Of a stretch of 64,000 nt of DNA, positions 38,461-46,961 are shown in pieces (the stretch's first letter is position 1; the number at the start of each line of letters is the position of its first letter). Location of the stretch: contig NZ_JACAIS010000001.1 in assembly GCF_030325625.1 (NCBI RefSeq), positions 434,001-498,000 of the forward strand, in the 5' to 3' direction. Origin of the DNA: Sphingobacterium sp. N143. GTDB lineage: Bacteria > Bacteroidota > Bacteroidia > Sphingobacteriales > Sphingobacteriaceae. The notes beneath the pieces were generated by a model. The model did no database searches, was not told the origin of the DNA, and was given only the letters and a program-made list of their open reading frames with translations. The translations under genes were made by a program, and so were the position numbers.

Positions 38461-38679
38461 TTATTCTTCATAAAGGCGGCTTGCCTCTACACCATGAAGC
38501 GCCAGCTCCGACTCGATTTCCGTAGGATTGAGACGGATGCCTTCTATGGTTAAAAGATTATAAATAGAATCTAAGTCTATTTTCCATTCATGAATACCGT
38601 TTAGTTTTTCAACTGCTTGTTTGATCTGGTCCACAAGGCTGGGATGTTGTGCATTGGTTTCGAAAATGAGCTTTTCCAT
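38461..38679 (-). CDS. Small conserved-type hypothetical protein (72 residues)
   Basis: An acidic 72-residue protein with an ATG start and predicted alternating helices and strands (F-E-T-N-A-Q-H-P-S-L-V-D-Q-I-K-Q-A-V-E-K-L, then W-K-I-D-L-D-S-I-Y-N-L-L-T-I). The pattern resembles a ferredoxin-like fold of the heavy-metal-associated type but lacks the C-x-x-C metal motif. I do not recognise a function. It stands alone between the thiolase terminator and a gene-poor interval. Confidence 0.6.
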   Translation of the reverse strand: MEKLIFETNAQHPSLVDQIKQAVEKLNGIHEWKIDLDSIYNLLTIEGIRLNPTEIESELALHGVEASRLYEE

Positions 38680-39010
38680 TGTGTTTCATATTAGGCCTGA
38701 TTCGTGAAAAATCAGACAGGTTTAACCAAAATAGCGTAGACAATCATTTGACCTGCTAATTACAATACTCTCAATATAAGAAGAATAATCTGAAATTAAT
38801 AGTTTAAAGTGATTAAATTGTAATGAAACTATTAATTTTTGTGATAGATAGGTATGAATTTTGCAGTGTTGCGCAATAAAGGATTCTTTCATTGCCAGAA
38901 AAATTTTAGAAGGATTGAGCTGGTTAGTGGTTGACGGTAAAGGATGTCAAAAATATGTTGAGCCCCTATTTTGTTGACGCTCAACATATGCTAATGATTT
39001 GAAGCGGAGG
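38680..39010. other. Gene-free interval upstream of the 72-residue protein gene
   Basis: About 330 bases. It contains the helicase terminator at 38953-38989 and should contain the promoter of the small gene. Nothing else stands out. Confidence 0.4.
38953..38989 (-). terminator. Terminator of the DEAD-box helicase gene
   Basis: 11-bp arms (ATATGTTGAGC and complement) with a 15-base loop, 22 bases past the helicase stop on the minus strand. Confidence 0.6.
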
Positions 39011-40141
39011 TTATTTAACCGCTTTATTGACCTGAATTTTTAATCCGATCAATTTTTCAATGTCAGCCAGATAAGGTCTTTCTTCCACATCACAAAAAGA
39101 AATGGCGTGTCCTTCCAATCCTGCTCGACCGGTCCGGCCGATACGGTGGACATAGGTCTCCGGTACATTGGGGAGATCATAATTGATGACCAATGGCAAC
39201 TGTTCGATATCTATTCCACGCGCAGCAATATCTGTTGCAACCAATATTTTGATGCGACTGTCCTTAAATTCTCCTAATGCTCTTTGTCTTGCATTTTGTG
39301 ACTTATTTCCATGTATTGCAGCAGCATGGAGACCATTTTTGCTCAACAATTTGACAATTTTGTCCGCACCGTGTTTGGTACGGGAGAAGACAATGGTTCG
39401 TTCACGTTTATACTGTTTAAGGAGACTGGTGAGTAATTTTATTTTTTCTTTTTTCTCAATAAAATATACCGATTGATTTACTTTTTCAGCTGTAGAACTT
39501 ACCGGTGTCACATCCACTTCAATGGGTTTATGAAGTATACCCTGGGCGAATTTGCGAATATTTGCTGGCATCGTCGCCGAGAAAAATAACGTTTGTCTTT
39601 TTTCGGGTAACTTCGCCAGTATTTTTTTGATATCGTGGATAAATCCCATATCCAGCATATTGTCGGCTTCATCAAGTATCAGTACCTCTATTTTGTCCAG
39701 GAAAACCAATTTCTGATTCATCAGATCCAATAAGCGTCCTGGTGTGGCCACCAAAATATCAACTCCTTTTTTTATTTCTTTAACTTGTTTATCTTGGTTT
39801 ACCCCACCGAAAATTGTACAGTAATTTAGTTTTAAGTACTTACGGTATAAATTGATATTGTCTCCGATCTGTATGGCCAGTTCACGGGTAGGTGTCAGGA
39901 TCAATGCCCGGATTGGCGCTGTTTTACCTTGGATATGTCCCTGTCTTTCCGACAGGCGTTGCAGTAAGGGCAAGGCAAAAGCCGCGGTTTTTCCTGTACC
40001 GGTCTGGGCACATCCGATGAGATCGTTCCCATTTAATATAATAGGAATAGCCTTTTGTTGTATTGTGGTAGGACTTGTGTATCCTGTCTCAGTAACCGCT
40101 TTTAGGAGCGGAGAGATTAAATTGAGTTGTTTAAATTCCAT
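39011..40141 (-). CDS. DEAD-box ATP-dependent RNA helicase
   Basis: This 376-residue two-domain RecA-like helicase core has almost no C-terminal extension (RhlE-like). Motifs in order are the Q motif (G-Y-T-S-P-T-T-I-Q), [31 protein letters not shown] and H-R-I-G-R-T-G-R. It remodels RNA structure, probably in ribosome assembly or cold adaptation. The cold-shock protein gene lies upstream on the same strand, 192 bases away, so a shared cold response is plausible, though they need not be cotranscribed. Confidence 0.93.
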   Translation of the reverse strand: MEFKQLNLISPLLKAVTETGYTSPTTIQQKAIPIILNGNDLIGCAQTGTGKTAAFALPLLQRLSERQGHIQGKTAPIRALILTPTRELAIQIGDNINLYRKYLKLNYCTIFGGVNQDKQVKEIKKGVDILVATPGRLLDLMNQKLVFLDKIEVLILDEADNMLDMGFIHDIKKILAKLPEKRQTLFFSATMPANIRKFAQGILHKPIEVDVTPVSSTAEKVNQSVYFIEKKEKIKLLTSLLKQYKRERTIVFSRTKHGADKIVKLLSKNGLHAAAIHGNKSQNARQRALGEFKDSRIKILVATDIAARGIDIEQLPLVINYDLPNVPETYVHRIGRTGRAGLEGHAISFCDVEERPYLADIEKLIGLKIQVNKAVK

Positions 40142-40333
40142 GAAAATATGACTGGGAAATTAGTCTTAAATAAACCCTCGAACGTACTGTTTTCAAAGAT
40201 ATGTACTGGTTTGTTCAATATATCTTAGCTGCTTAGAACATAAATAGGATGAAAACAACAAGGGAGAATACTAAAAAGAAATGGGATAAATCATCAAGAA
40301 TTACCCCATTAACAAGAAAGTGTATTTTTTGGA

Positions 40334-40525
40334 TTACGCCAATTTTACATTTGTAGCGTTGATTCCTTTTGGAGTTCTTTCTACATCATAAGTTACAACG
40401 TCTCCTTCAGATACTTGGTTCTTAAGAGCAGAAACGTGAACGAAAACGTCTGCACTACCATCCTCTGGTGTAATAAAACCAAAACCTTTAGTTTCATTGA
40501 AAAATTTAATTTTACCTGTATTCAT
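40334..40525 (-). CDS. Cold-shock domain protein
   Basis: A 63-residue single cold-shock domain with RNP1 (K-G-F-G-F-I) and RNP2 (V-F-V-H-V) single-stranded nucleic-acid-binding motifs. Members of the CspA family act as RNA chaperones or regulators. The ATG at 40525 gives the family's usual length (63-70). Upstream lies a long AT-rich stretch that could be a structured 5' untranslated leader of the kind seen in cspA genes. Confidence 0.93.
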   Translation of the reverse strand: MNTGKIKFFNETKGFGFITPEDGSADVFVHVSALKNQVSEGDVVTYDVERTPKGINATNVKLA

Positions 40526-40847
40526 TATTTTTAATTAAGTTCCGCAAGGTAGGGATAATAAATGAGTAATCTGCTGTTTTTTTATTTAAATCCTCCATTT
40601 TTTTTGTGCTGTGAAATTATTTCCAGCCTAATGCTGTCCCCAGGGAGGGCATGCATGGTTTTTCCTGCCAGCTGGATTTTTAAAATACAGCATGACCACA
40701 GCCATCTTCTGTAACAGATCGGTAAATGAGGCAAAGGAAACCCTAATGGATTGTCTATATATATTTTACAATGATTTTTGTAAGGTCTAAAATTGATTTC
40801 GTAATTTCATCGGGAACTAAAACCACTAGAATTTAAACCAGTATTCC
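40526..40847. other. Gene-free interval between cold-shock and Gfo/Idh genes
   Basis: About 320 bases holding divergent 5' regions. The part next to the cold-shock gene is AT-rich and may be a long leader. No protein-like frame or clear promoter box was found. Confidence 0.4.
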
Positions 40848-42131
40848 ATGAATAGAAAAGACTTTATCAGAACGACGGGTATTTTGGCCGCGTCCTCATT
40901 TTTACATCAGGCCCATGCCGTTAATTTTTCAGAGCAACCTATTCGTGTGGGACTTATTGGCGTTAACGGGATGGGGTGGTCGGATCTGAATGCATTGTTA
41001 AAGAATCGTCATGTGGTTTGTACTGCGCTTTGTGATGTGGATGAAAATATATTAAAGAAGAGAGCGGCGGAACTTAGGGAAAGAAAGATCAGCGTAGAAA
41101 CTTTTGTAGATTATAAAAAAATGTTGAGAGGTGCGGCGATCGATGCTGTTATCATTGCGACACCAGATCATTGGCACTGCCTTCAAATGGTGGATGCAGT
41201 TAATGCCGGCAAACACGTGTATGTCGAAAAACCTATCGGTAATTCAATTCAGGAGTGCCAGCTGATGGTACAGGCAGCCAAGAAAAAGAATGCAATTGTT
41301 CAGGTTGGCCAATGGCAGCGTAGCCAGCAACATTTTAAAGATGCCATTGATTTTGTCCATTCAGGTAAGCTCGGCAAGATACGCCTGGTGAAGGCTTGGT
41401 CGTATCAGGGTTGGAAAAGCAGTATCCCGGTTAAACCTGATGAACCGTCTCCTGCTGGTGTGCATTATATGGATTGGCTTGGGCCTGCCGAAAAACGTCC
41501 TTTTAACCTTAATCGATTTCATTTTAATTTCAGGTGGTTTTGGGATTATGCTGGGGGGCTGATGACAGATTGGGGAGTACATATGCTGGATTACGCACTG
41601 TTAGGCATGAAAGTCTCCGACCCCAAATCCATCATGGCTTCGGGCGGAAAGTTTGCTTTTCCGGACGATGCAGGTGAAACCCCAGACACCATGACTGCAG
41701 TTTATGAATTTGATGATTTTAATATTCAATGGGAACATGCGAAAGGCATTGACCTGGGACCTTATCACCGTAATCATGGGGTTGCTTTTATTGGTAATAA
41801 TGGCACACTGGTATTAAATCGTGCCGGCTGGGAGGTGATTCCCGAAAAGGGAAGGATGGAAGCTGTTGCATTACAACCATCATTAGATAATGGCCTGGAA
41901 AAACATATGGAGAATTTTGTGGACGCTATCCAAAAGAAAAATCCACAGTTGTTAAACGCGCCCATTGAGGTAGGTGCACACATCGCTATTTTTTCCCAAA
42001 TGGGAAATATAGCTTTCAGAACTGGCGAGAAGCTTTATTGGAATAAAGAAAAACAGCATTTCAAGAATAAAACGGCTGACAAGCTTCTTGCTTCGGTGTA
42101 TCATAATGGGTATAGATACCCGGTTATATAA
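40848..42131 (+). CDS. Exported Gfo/Idh/MocA family oxidoreductase
   Basis: This 427-residue protein has an N-terminal export signal that resembles a weak Tat signal (R-K-D-F-I-R followed by a hydrophobic stretch to A-H-A). The Rossmann domain has G-L-I-G-V-N-G-M-G-W and the sugar-binding domain has the conserved E-K-P-I-G-N-S, preceded by T-P-D-H-W-H. These mark the secreted Gfo/Idh/MocA group of Bacteroidota that acts on sugars or inositols with a tightly bound nicotinamide cofactor. The substrate is unknown. It appears to be monocistronic, with a nested hairpin terminator after it. Confidence 0.88.
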   Translation: MNRKDFIRTTGILAASSFLHQAHAVNFSEQPIRVGLIGVNGMGWSDLNALLKNRHVVCTALCDVDENILKKRAAELRERKISVETFVDYKKMLRGAAIDAVIIATPDHWHCLQMVDAVNAGKHVYVEKPIGNSIQECQLMVQAAKKKNAIVQVGQWQRSQQHFKDAIDFVHSGKLGKIRLVKAWSYQGWKSSIPVKPDEPSPAGVHYMDWLGPAEKRPFNLNRFHFNFRWFWDYAGGLMTDWGVHMLDYALLGMKVSDPKSIMASGGKFAFPDDAGETPDTMTAVYEFDDFNIQWEHAKGIDLGPYHRNHGVAFIGNNGTLVLNRAGWEVIPEKGRMEAVALQPSLDNGLEKHMENFVDAIQKKNPQLLNAPIEVGAHIAIFSQMGNIAFRTGEKLYWNKEKQHFKNKTADKLLASVYHNGYRYPVI

Positions 42132-42140
42132 ATCATAGAT

Positions 42141-42196
42141 GCATGTTCGCTTACCAAATAGCCTACCCACAAGGCTGAGTCGATAAGCGAACATGC
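42141..42196. terminator. Nested hairpin between convergent genes
   Basis: Outer 13-bp arms (42141-42153 and 42184-42196) enclose an inner hairpin (AGCCT/AGGCT, 42160-42176). It lies between the Gfo/Idh gene and the convergent carboxylesterase gene. Confidence 0.65.
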
Positions 42197-42220
42197 CTAT
42201 TCATCCTATGTCCACACCCA

Positions 42221-42841
42221 TTACAGGAATACAAACTGATTGGCGATATCAATTTCTTCTTGATTGATGGAATGCCCAAAGTTTTGATATACTGATAACT
42301 TTACATTCGCTTTCATTTCCTCAAGGATCGCCACGGTATCTTTGACCCGTTCCACTGGAACATGAAAATCTGGATTGCTTGTCCCGATAAAAATAGGTGT
42401 CTGTGCAAAGTCACCCGTATAATTATTGCGATTAATTTCTTCACCAATCAGCCCGCCAATGATGGCCACTGCACCACCATAACGTTTGGCATGCCGGGCC
42501 AGGTATTCGAGCACTAAACAGGCCCCTTGAGAAAATCCAAAGAAATGGATGTTTTCTGCTTTTATTCCTTTGCTTAAAACAAGCGCTACAGCCTGTTCAA
42601 TGACATTTATGGCCGAGGAGAGCCAAGGCTCATTGTCTTGTACAGGCGCCATGAAAGAGTAGGGATACCAGCTGTGGTTGTCTGCCTGTGGGGCTATCAA
42701 TGCATAATCCCCAACATTTAAATAAGCAGACATCCCCAGAATATCCTCAGCACTCCCACCACGGCCATGAATCATGATCAGTACTTTTTCGGTCTGTTCT
42801 AAGGCCTGACCTGCCATCTTTATATCAATTGAATGCCTCAT
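42221..42841 (-). CDS. Phospholipase/carboxylesterase family alpha/beta hydrolase (MhqD-like)
   Basis: This 206-residue esterase of the PF02230 family has the oxyanion segment H-G-R-G-G-S-A, the nucleophile in F-G-F-S-Q-G-A near residue 105, an Asp in S-N-P-D-F-H-V-P, and the His in G-H-S-I near the C-terminus. In Bacillus subtilis the related MhqD sits in the methylhydroquinone regulon together with the ring-cleaving dioxygenase MhqO. Here the dioxygenase gene is two genes upstream in the same operon, so a role in detoxifying quinones or other electrophiles is the likely reading. Confidence 0.82.
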   Translation of the reverse strand: MRHSIDIKMAGQALEQTEKVLIMIHGRGGSAEDILGMSAYLNVGDYALIAPQADNHSWYPYSFMAPVQDNEPWLSSAINVIEQAVALVLSKGIKAENIHFFGFSQGACLVLEYLARHAKRYGGAVAIIGGLIGEEINRNNYTGDFAQTPIFIGTSNPDFHVPVERVKDTVAILEEMKANVKLSVYQNFGHSINQEEIDIANQFVFL

Positions 42842-42879
42842 GGTATTCTTTCGTTTTAATACTTGTTATGTTGTCTGAC

Positions 42880-43179
42880 TTATACTGTTTTCTTAAACCA
42901 GACATCTGCATAGGTGTCCGGATGACGGTGAAATTGCGCATTTACGTAAGGACATAAAGGAACAATCTTCATGTTGTTTTCACGGGCATGGGATACAAGT
43001 TTCTCCAGGAGTATTTTCGCAAATCCCCTGCCTTCATAAGCTTCATCCACTTCGGTATGATAGACAACAAGGTTGCCATCAATAATTGCAATGCTCATTA
43101 ATCCGGCTTTTTTATCATCGGAGAATAATTGAAGTTCTCCACGTTGATTTTGGTCCAATACGATTTCAGTTTTTTCCAT
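42880..43179 (-). CDS. Small GNAT-like N-acetyltransferase
   Basis: This 99-residue protein of the short GNAT family (PF14542) has the acetyl-CoA-binding segment Y-E-G-R-G-F-A-K-I-L-L-E-K-L and C-P-Y-V-N-A-Q-F-H-R-H-P near the end. Its physiological substrate is unknown. It lies 38 bases before the esterase gene and 52 bases after the dioxygenase gene on the same strand. Confidence 0.85.
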   Translation of the reverse strand: MEKTEIVLDQNQRGELQLFSDDKKAGLMSIAIIDGNLVVYHTEVDEAYEGRGFAKILLEKLVSHARENNMKIVPLCPYVNAQFHRHPDTYADVWFKKTV

Positions 43180-43231
43180 AGTTTTATTTTTTTAATATTA
43201 TTTGTTGTGATGCAGTTATTCATCGGGTTCA

Positions 43232-44164
43232 TTAATCGATTTTGGGCAATCCAGCTTCGATCTGTGAACGGTAATTTTCATACTGTTTTGGTAACTTGAG
43301 GGTAGTTCCCAAGCTTTCCAATGGTTCATCAACTGTAAATCCTGGATTATCGGTCGCAAGTTCAAACAATACCCCACCTGGTTCACGAAAATAAAGGGAG
43401 AAGAAGTAGTCACGGTTGATTTTTGGTGTGATATCCAATCCGGCCGAAAGTACTTTCTCACGATATTCCATCAGTATGTTATCATCCTTTACACGGAAGG
43501 CGACATGGTGGTTTGTACCAGCCGCATTTCTTCCATAGGATAAATTCGGATCTTCAATAATATCGACAATATTCGCCGTATCAATACTATCGGTGATTAA
43601 TCTGTACCGTCCGCCTTCCTGTCCTTGAATGCTGTATCCCAAAACATCTGTCAGAATTTTCAACGTTGGGTCAGCTTGTTTTAATGATAATGTAATGCTG
43701 TGGAATCCTTTCAATGCATGCTGATCGTTGAGCTCTTTCGTTGTCCATGCTGTTCGGTTATCTTTTGCTTTAGGTTCAACGAATTGAAGCTGTAAACCAT
43801 CAGGATCCGTGAAACTGATCAGTCTTTCACCAAAAATTTCATTTTCAGCTAGCGCAATGTGATGTTCTTTCAAACGATTCTTCCAAAATTCAAGGCTCCC
43901 TTCTGGTACGGAATAACCGATATGGGTAGCCATACCGGCCCCGTTGGTTCCTTTACCTATGCCTTCCCATGGAAAAAATGTAAGAATGGTTCCAGGGTCT
44001 CCTTGTTCGTTACCAAAGTAGAAATGATAAGTGCCCGGATCATCAAAATTGACAGTTTTCTTTACTAAACGAACTCCAAGGACCTGGGTATAAAAATCCA
44101 AATTCCGTTTTGCCTGATCAGCAATTGCTGTAATGTGGTGCAAACCTAATATTTTAGTGTCCAT
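43232..44164 (-). CDS. Ring-cleaving dioxygenase, vicinal oxygen chelate family (MhqO-like)
   Basis: This 310-residue protein has two glyoxalase/VOC modules. The N-terminal one has L-H-H-I-T-A-I with the first metal His, and the second has N-H-H-V-A-F-R with another His. A Glu near G-V-L-F-E-L-A supplies the last ligand. It is the same type as B. subtilis MhqA/E/O, which act on hydroquinones. It is the first gene of an operon with the GNAT and esterase genes. Confidence 0.87.
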   Translation of the reverse strand: MDTKILGLHHITAIADQAKRNLDFYTQVLGVRLVKKTVNFDDPGTYHFYFGNEQGDPGTILTFFPWEGIGKGTNGAGMATHIGYSVPEGSLEFWKNRLKEHHIALAENEIFGERLISFTDPDGLQLQFVEPKAKDNRTAWTTKELNDQHALKGFHSITLSLKQADPTLKILTDVLGYSIQGQEGGRYRLITDSIDTANIVDIIEDPNLSYGRNAAGTNHHVAFRVKDDNILMEYREKVLSAGLDITPKINRDYFFSLYFREPGGVLFELATDNPGFTVDEPLESLGTTLKLPKQYENYRSQIEAGLPKID

Positions 44165-44576
44165 ATCTATTTTTTTATGTTCTTAACTAACGTAAAATTA
44201 CGATGGATAAAAAGAAAATTAATTGAACTAGGTTAATAAAAACACAAATGCACGTTTTTGTTTTAATATGTTGGTAACTCTTGCCATGTAAGATGCTTTT
44301 CAAAGAAAAGCACCTGAAGTTGGGGACTTCAGGTGCTTTAACCTAACCAATTATTAACCTAAATTTATGAAATGTATATTCTGAATATTATACACTGATA
44401 TTATTTTCAATTATCATGCCATCTTTCTCAATCGGGGATTTGTTCAGCCTCTTGATCGCGAATGGACCATTCAGCAAACAAAATCGGGTGGCAGGTGTTG
44501 TTACTTATTATATAATAGGTATATCCTTGTCAACGATGCGGATATGAAATGGCCTGCACAGAATAGGAGGAAAGCA
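44165..44576. other. Gene-free interval with an unassigned terminator-like hairpin
   Basis: About 410 bases between divergent genes. It holds a strong hairpin (44307-44339) that does not follow any gene in this window. The remainder is AT-rich and presumably contains both promoters. Confidence 0.45.
44307..44339. terminator. Orphan hairpin
   Basis: 14-bp perfect arms (AAAGCACCTGAAGT and complement) with a 5-base loop. It lies between two divergent genes, where no terminator would be expected. Confidence 0.5.
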
Positions 44577-45080
44577 ATGAAAAATAAGATCATGTGTACA
44601 ATTAAGGGGATGTACTGGGTGTTGCCTGTAACCTTTTTTCTTTGGTGCATTGGATGTCAGCAACCGGTAGAAAATAAGCATGCTGAAGAAGTGCAAACAC
44701 AGCTGGATCTGAATAAAGAAAACAAAAGAATCGTTTTAGATTTTTACCAGCAGTTGTTTGGGGATAAAGACCTCAAAGCTATCGATAAATATGTTGCTCC
44801 TGACTATATTCAACATAATCCCACCGTGGCTGATGGTGCTGCCGCGTTTAAGCTTGCTGCTGCAAAGTGGTTTGAGGGGCAGCCCAAAACAAAAATCGAT
44901 GTACAGCATATTGCGTCAGATGGCGATCTGGTTTTTATACATCTCAAAAACAAAAATCCGGACGGCAGCCTGAAATCCACGATTGATATTTTCCGTTTGG
45001 AGGAAGGCAAGATTGTAGAGCATTGGGATGTACAGCAGGATGTGCCAGAAGAATCAGCAAATAAACACCCCATGTTTTAG
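44577..45080 (+). CDS. NTF2/SnoaL-like lipoprotein
   Basis: About 167 residues from the ATG at 44577, chosen because an AGGAGG lies 6 bases upstream. The open frame extends 11 codons further. A lipoprotein signal ends at L-W-C-I-G-C (Cys27). The rest is a SnoaL-like cone fold (F-Y-Q-Q-L-F-G-D-K-D-L, Y-V-A-P-D-Y-I-Q-H-N-P, V-F-I-H-L, I-D-I-F-R-L-E-E-G-K-I-V-E-H-W-D). Such proteins are usually annotated as predicted SnoaL-like aldol-condensation or ester cyclase proteins. No catalytic role is assigned here. Confidence 0.8.
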   Translation: MKNKIMCTIKGMYWVLPVTFFLWCIGCQQPVENKHAEEVQTQLDLNKENKRIVLDFYQQLFGDKDLKAIDKYVAPDYIQHNPTVADGAAAFKLAAAKWFEGQPKTKIDVQHIASDGDLVFIHLKNKNPDGSLKSTIDIFRLEEGKIVEHWDVQQDVPEESANKHPMF

Positions 45081-45211
45081 GACGAAGACCTTGCCTCTTA
45101 TTGTTTTGCGACCGGATGCTTCAGAGAAAGGGAAGATTCTTTTATGTGCACAGTAAATTATTTGTAGATTTGGATGTATAATTTGTACTTGGCAAAAAAT
45201 AACTAATCTAA

Positions 45212-46036
45212 ATGAAAAGAATCCTAGGGCTCAGCCTTTTTTATCTGTTTTTATCTTCATGTACTGTTTCCCATCATCCCAAAGAACATGCTCACGTATA
45301 TCTACAGCATGCTGGTCGTGAGGCAAAAAAATGGAAGTTGGTATGGGAAGAAAGCTTCAGCTCCGCAACACTGGATACCAGCAAATGGAGCCGGATCCCC
45401 GCTGGTGGATCTGACTGGAACCGGCATATGAGCACCGATGATGTTTGTTTTGGATGGGAAAACGGAGAGCTGATTCTGAAAGGTATAACAAATACAGACC
45501 GGAGTACAGATGCAAGACCATTTTTGACCGGAGGAATATGGAGTAAAGGGAAATTTGCTTTTCAGTATGGCCGTATAGAAATCAGGGCCAAATTGGGCAG
45601 TGCAAAAGGGGCATGGCCGGCCATGTGGATGTTGGCTGAGCTGGACAAATACGGCAAATATCCCAAGAACGGGGAAATTGATATCATGGAACACCTGAAT
45701 TTTGATGATATTATTTATCAAACCACCCATTCCTATTATACCTTAGATCTAGGAAAAAAAGATCATCCTAAGCACTTCGGCACGGCAGCGATCAAAGCCG
45801 GAGACTATAATGTGTACGGGATAAGTTGGTATCCCGACCGGATTGTTTTTCAGCTTAACGGTAAAGACACTTTCACCTATCCGCGCGTAAGTGGCGTTGA
45901 TCCTTCACAATGGCCCTATGACCAACCGTTTTACATTTTAATAGATCAGCAGCTGGGCGGAAGCTGGGTTGGAGAAGTCGCACCGGATCAGTTGCCGGTG
46001 GAAATGCGTGTGGACTGGGTCAAAGTCTATCAATAA
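45212..46036 (+). CDS. GH16 family glycosidase, lipoprotein
   Basis: This 274-residue protein has a lipoprotein signal (F-L-S-S-C, Cys17). The GH16 catalytic signature E-I-D-I-M-E-H lies near residue 155, with both catalytic Glu residues, and flanking W-P-A-M-W-M and G-G-S-W-V-G segments are typical of laminarinase/beta-glucanase-like members. It should cleave beta-1,3- or beta-1,3/1,4-glucans, or related galactans, outside the cell membrane. It stands alone, without SusC/SusD neighbours. Confidence 0.88.
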   Translation: MKRILGLSLFYLFLSSCTVSHHPKEHAHVYLQHAGREAKKWKLVWEESFSSATLDTSKWSRIPAGGSDWNRHMSTDDVCFGWENGELILKGITNTDRSTDARPFLTGGIWSKGKFAFQYGRIEIRAKLGSAKGAWPAMWMLAELDKYGKYPKNGEIDIMEHLNFDDIIYQTTHSYYTLDLGKKDHPKHFGTAAIKAGDYNVYGISWYPDRIVFQLNGKDTFTYPRVSGVDPSQWPYDQPFYILIDQQLGGSWVGEVAPDQLPVEMRVDWVKVYQ

Positions 46037-46190
46037 TAAATAATAGCCAAACACATCGCTATAATCCGCTGGATACATAACTTCAGTACTGATGCACATG
46101 ATATGTTTGTGAATAACATTCAATGCAATGGAAAGTGATAAAAACTTAACATAGCTTGCACAAAAATAATGTTTACTTTTGAGCCAGATT

Positions 46191-46769
46191 ATGGAAGATA
46201 ACACAATATTTAAAATCAGCTTTAAGATCAAAGAGATCCGTAAAGAAAAGGGGATTACGATCCAGGAAGTTGCCAATAAGGCTGGTGTTAGTAAAGGACT
46301 TATTTCACAAATTGAAAACAACCGGACCATACCATCGTTGTTGGTACTGATCAATATTATCAATGCGCTGGAAGTTGACTTAAATGAATTTTTTAAAGAC
46401 TTTAATTCCGAATTGGATGCTGGTCCTGTGATTGTCCGAAAAAAAGATAGTTATACCTCTTTCGAAAAAGAGCAGGCAGTGGGGTTTCATTATAAACGTA
46501 TTTTTACTTCGACACTGGAGAGCTCCACCATGGATATTGTCCTTTTGGAGTTACTTCCTGACGCGGAACGCCCAATGGTCGTGACTGAAGCCTATGAATA
46601 TAAATATATCATCAGTGGCCAAGTTGAATATTCCTTTCCTGATCAAAAGATAACATTGGAAGAGGGGGACTCCATTTTTTTCAACGGTAGGCTGTCGCAT
46701 ACTCCCCGGAATATAGGGAAGGACAAAGCATTAATGCTGATTGTGTATTTCTTCGACCATAAAAAATAA
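46191..46769 (+). CDS. XRE-type regulator with C-terminal cupin
   Basis: A protein of about 192 residues. The open frame begins at a TTG (46179), but the ATG at 46191 (M-E-D-N-T-I-F-K) is more likely. Residues about 8-68 are a helix-turn-helix (I-Q-E-V-A-N-K-A-G-V-S-K-G-L-I-S-Q-I-E-N-N). Residues about 115-190 are a cupin (V-T-E-A-Y-E-Y-K-Y-I-I-S-G, L-E-E-G-D-S-I-F-F-N-G-R-L-S-H-T-P-R-N). This class senses a small ligand and often controls transport or catabolism genes next to it. Here those are the DUF5690 permease and the TIGR03364 oxidoreductase. A terminator separates it from them. Confidence 0.87.
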   Translation: MEDNTIFKISFKIKEIRKEKGITIQEVANKAGVSKGLISQIENNRTIPSLLVLINIINALEVDLNEFFKDFNSELDAGPVIVRKKDSYTSFEKEQAVGFHYKRIFTSTLESSTMDIVLLELLPDAERPMVVTEAYEYKYIISGQVEYSFPDQKITLEEGDSIFFNGRLSHTPRNIGKDKALMLIVYFFDHKK

Positions 46770-46788
46770 ATAACATTTGTTTATCCAT

Positions 46789-46828
46789 AAAAAAAGCATC
46801 ATTGAATTATTCAATGATGCTTTTTTTT
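46789..46828 (+). terminator. Terminator after the XRE-cupin gene
   Basis: 12-bp core arms (GCATCATTGAAT and complement) flanked by A7 and T8 runs, 20 bases past the stop codon. Confidence 0.92.
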
Positions 46829-46961
46829 CATTCCTATGTTTTCTGAAAAAAAGGATATGATTATATTTGTTTATAAATACTTAACAAAAGTTTAGTGTTG
46901 TGTTAATTTCCAAAATTTACTTTTGATTGCGGACAATGAGGTCTGTGAACAATTTTAAATC

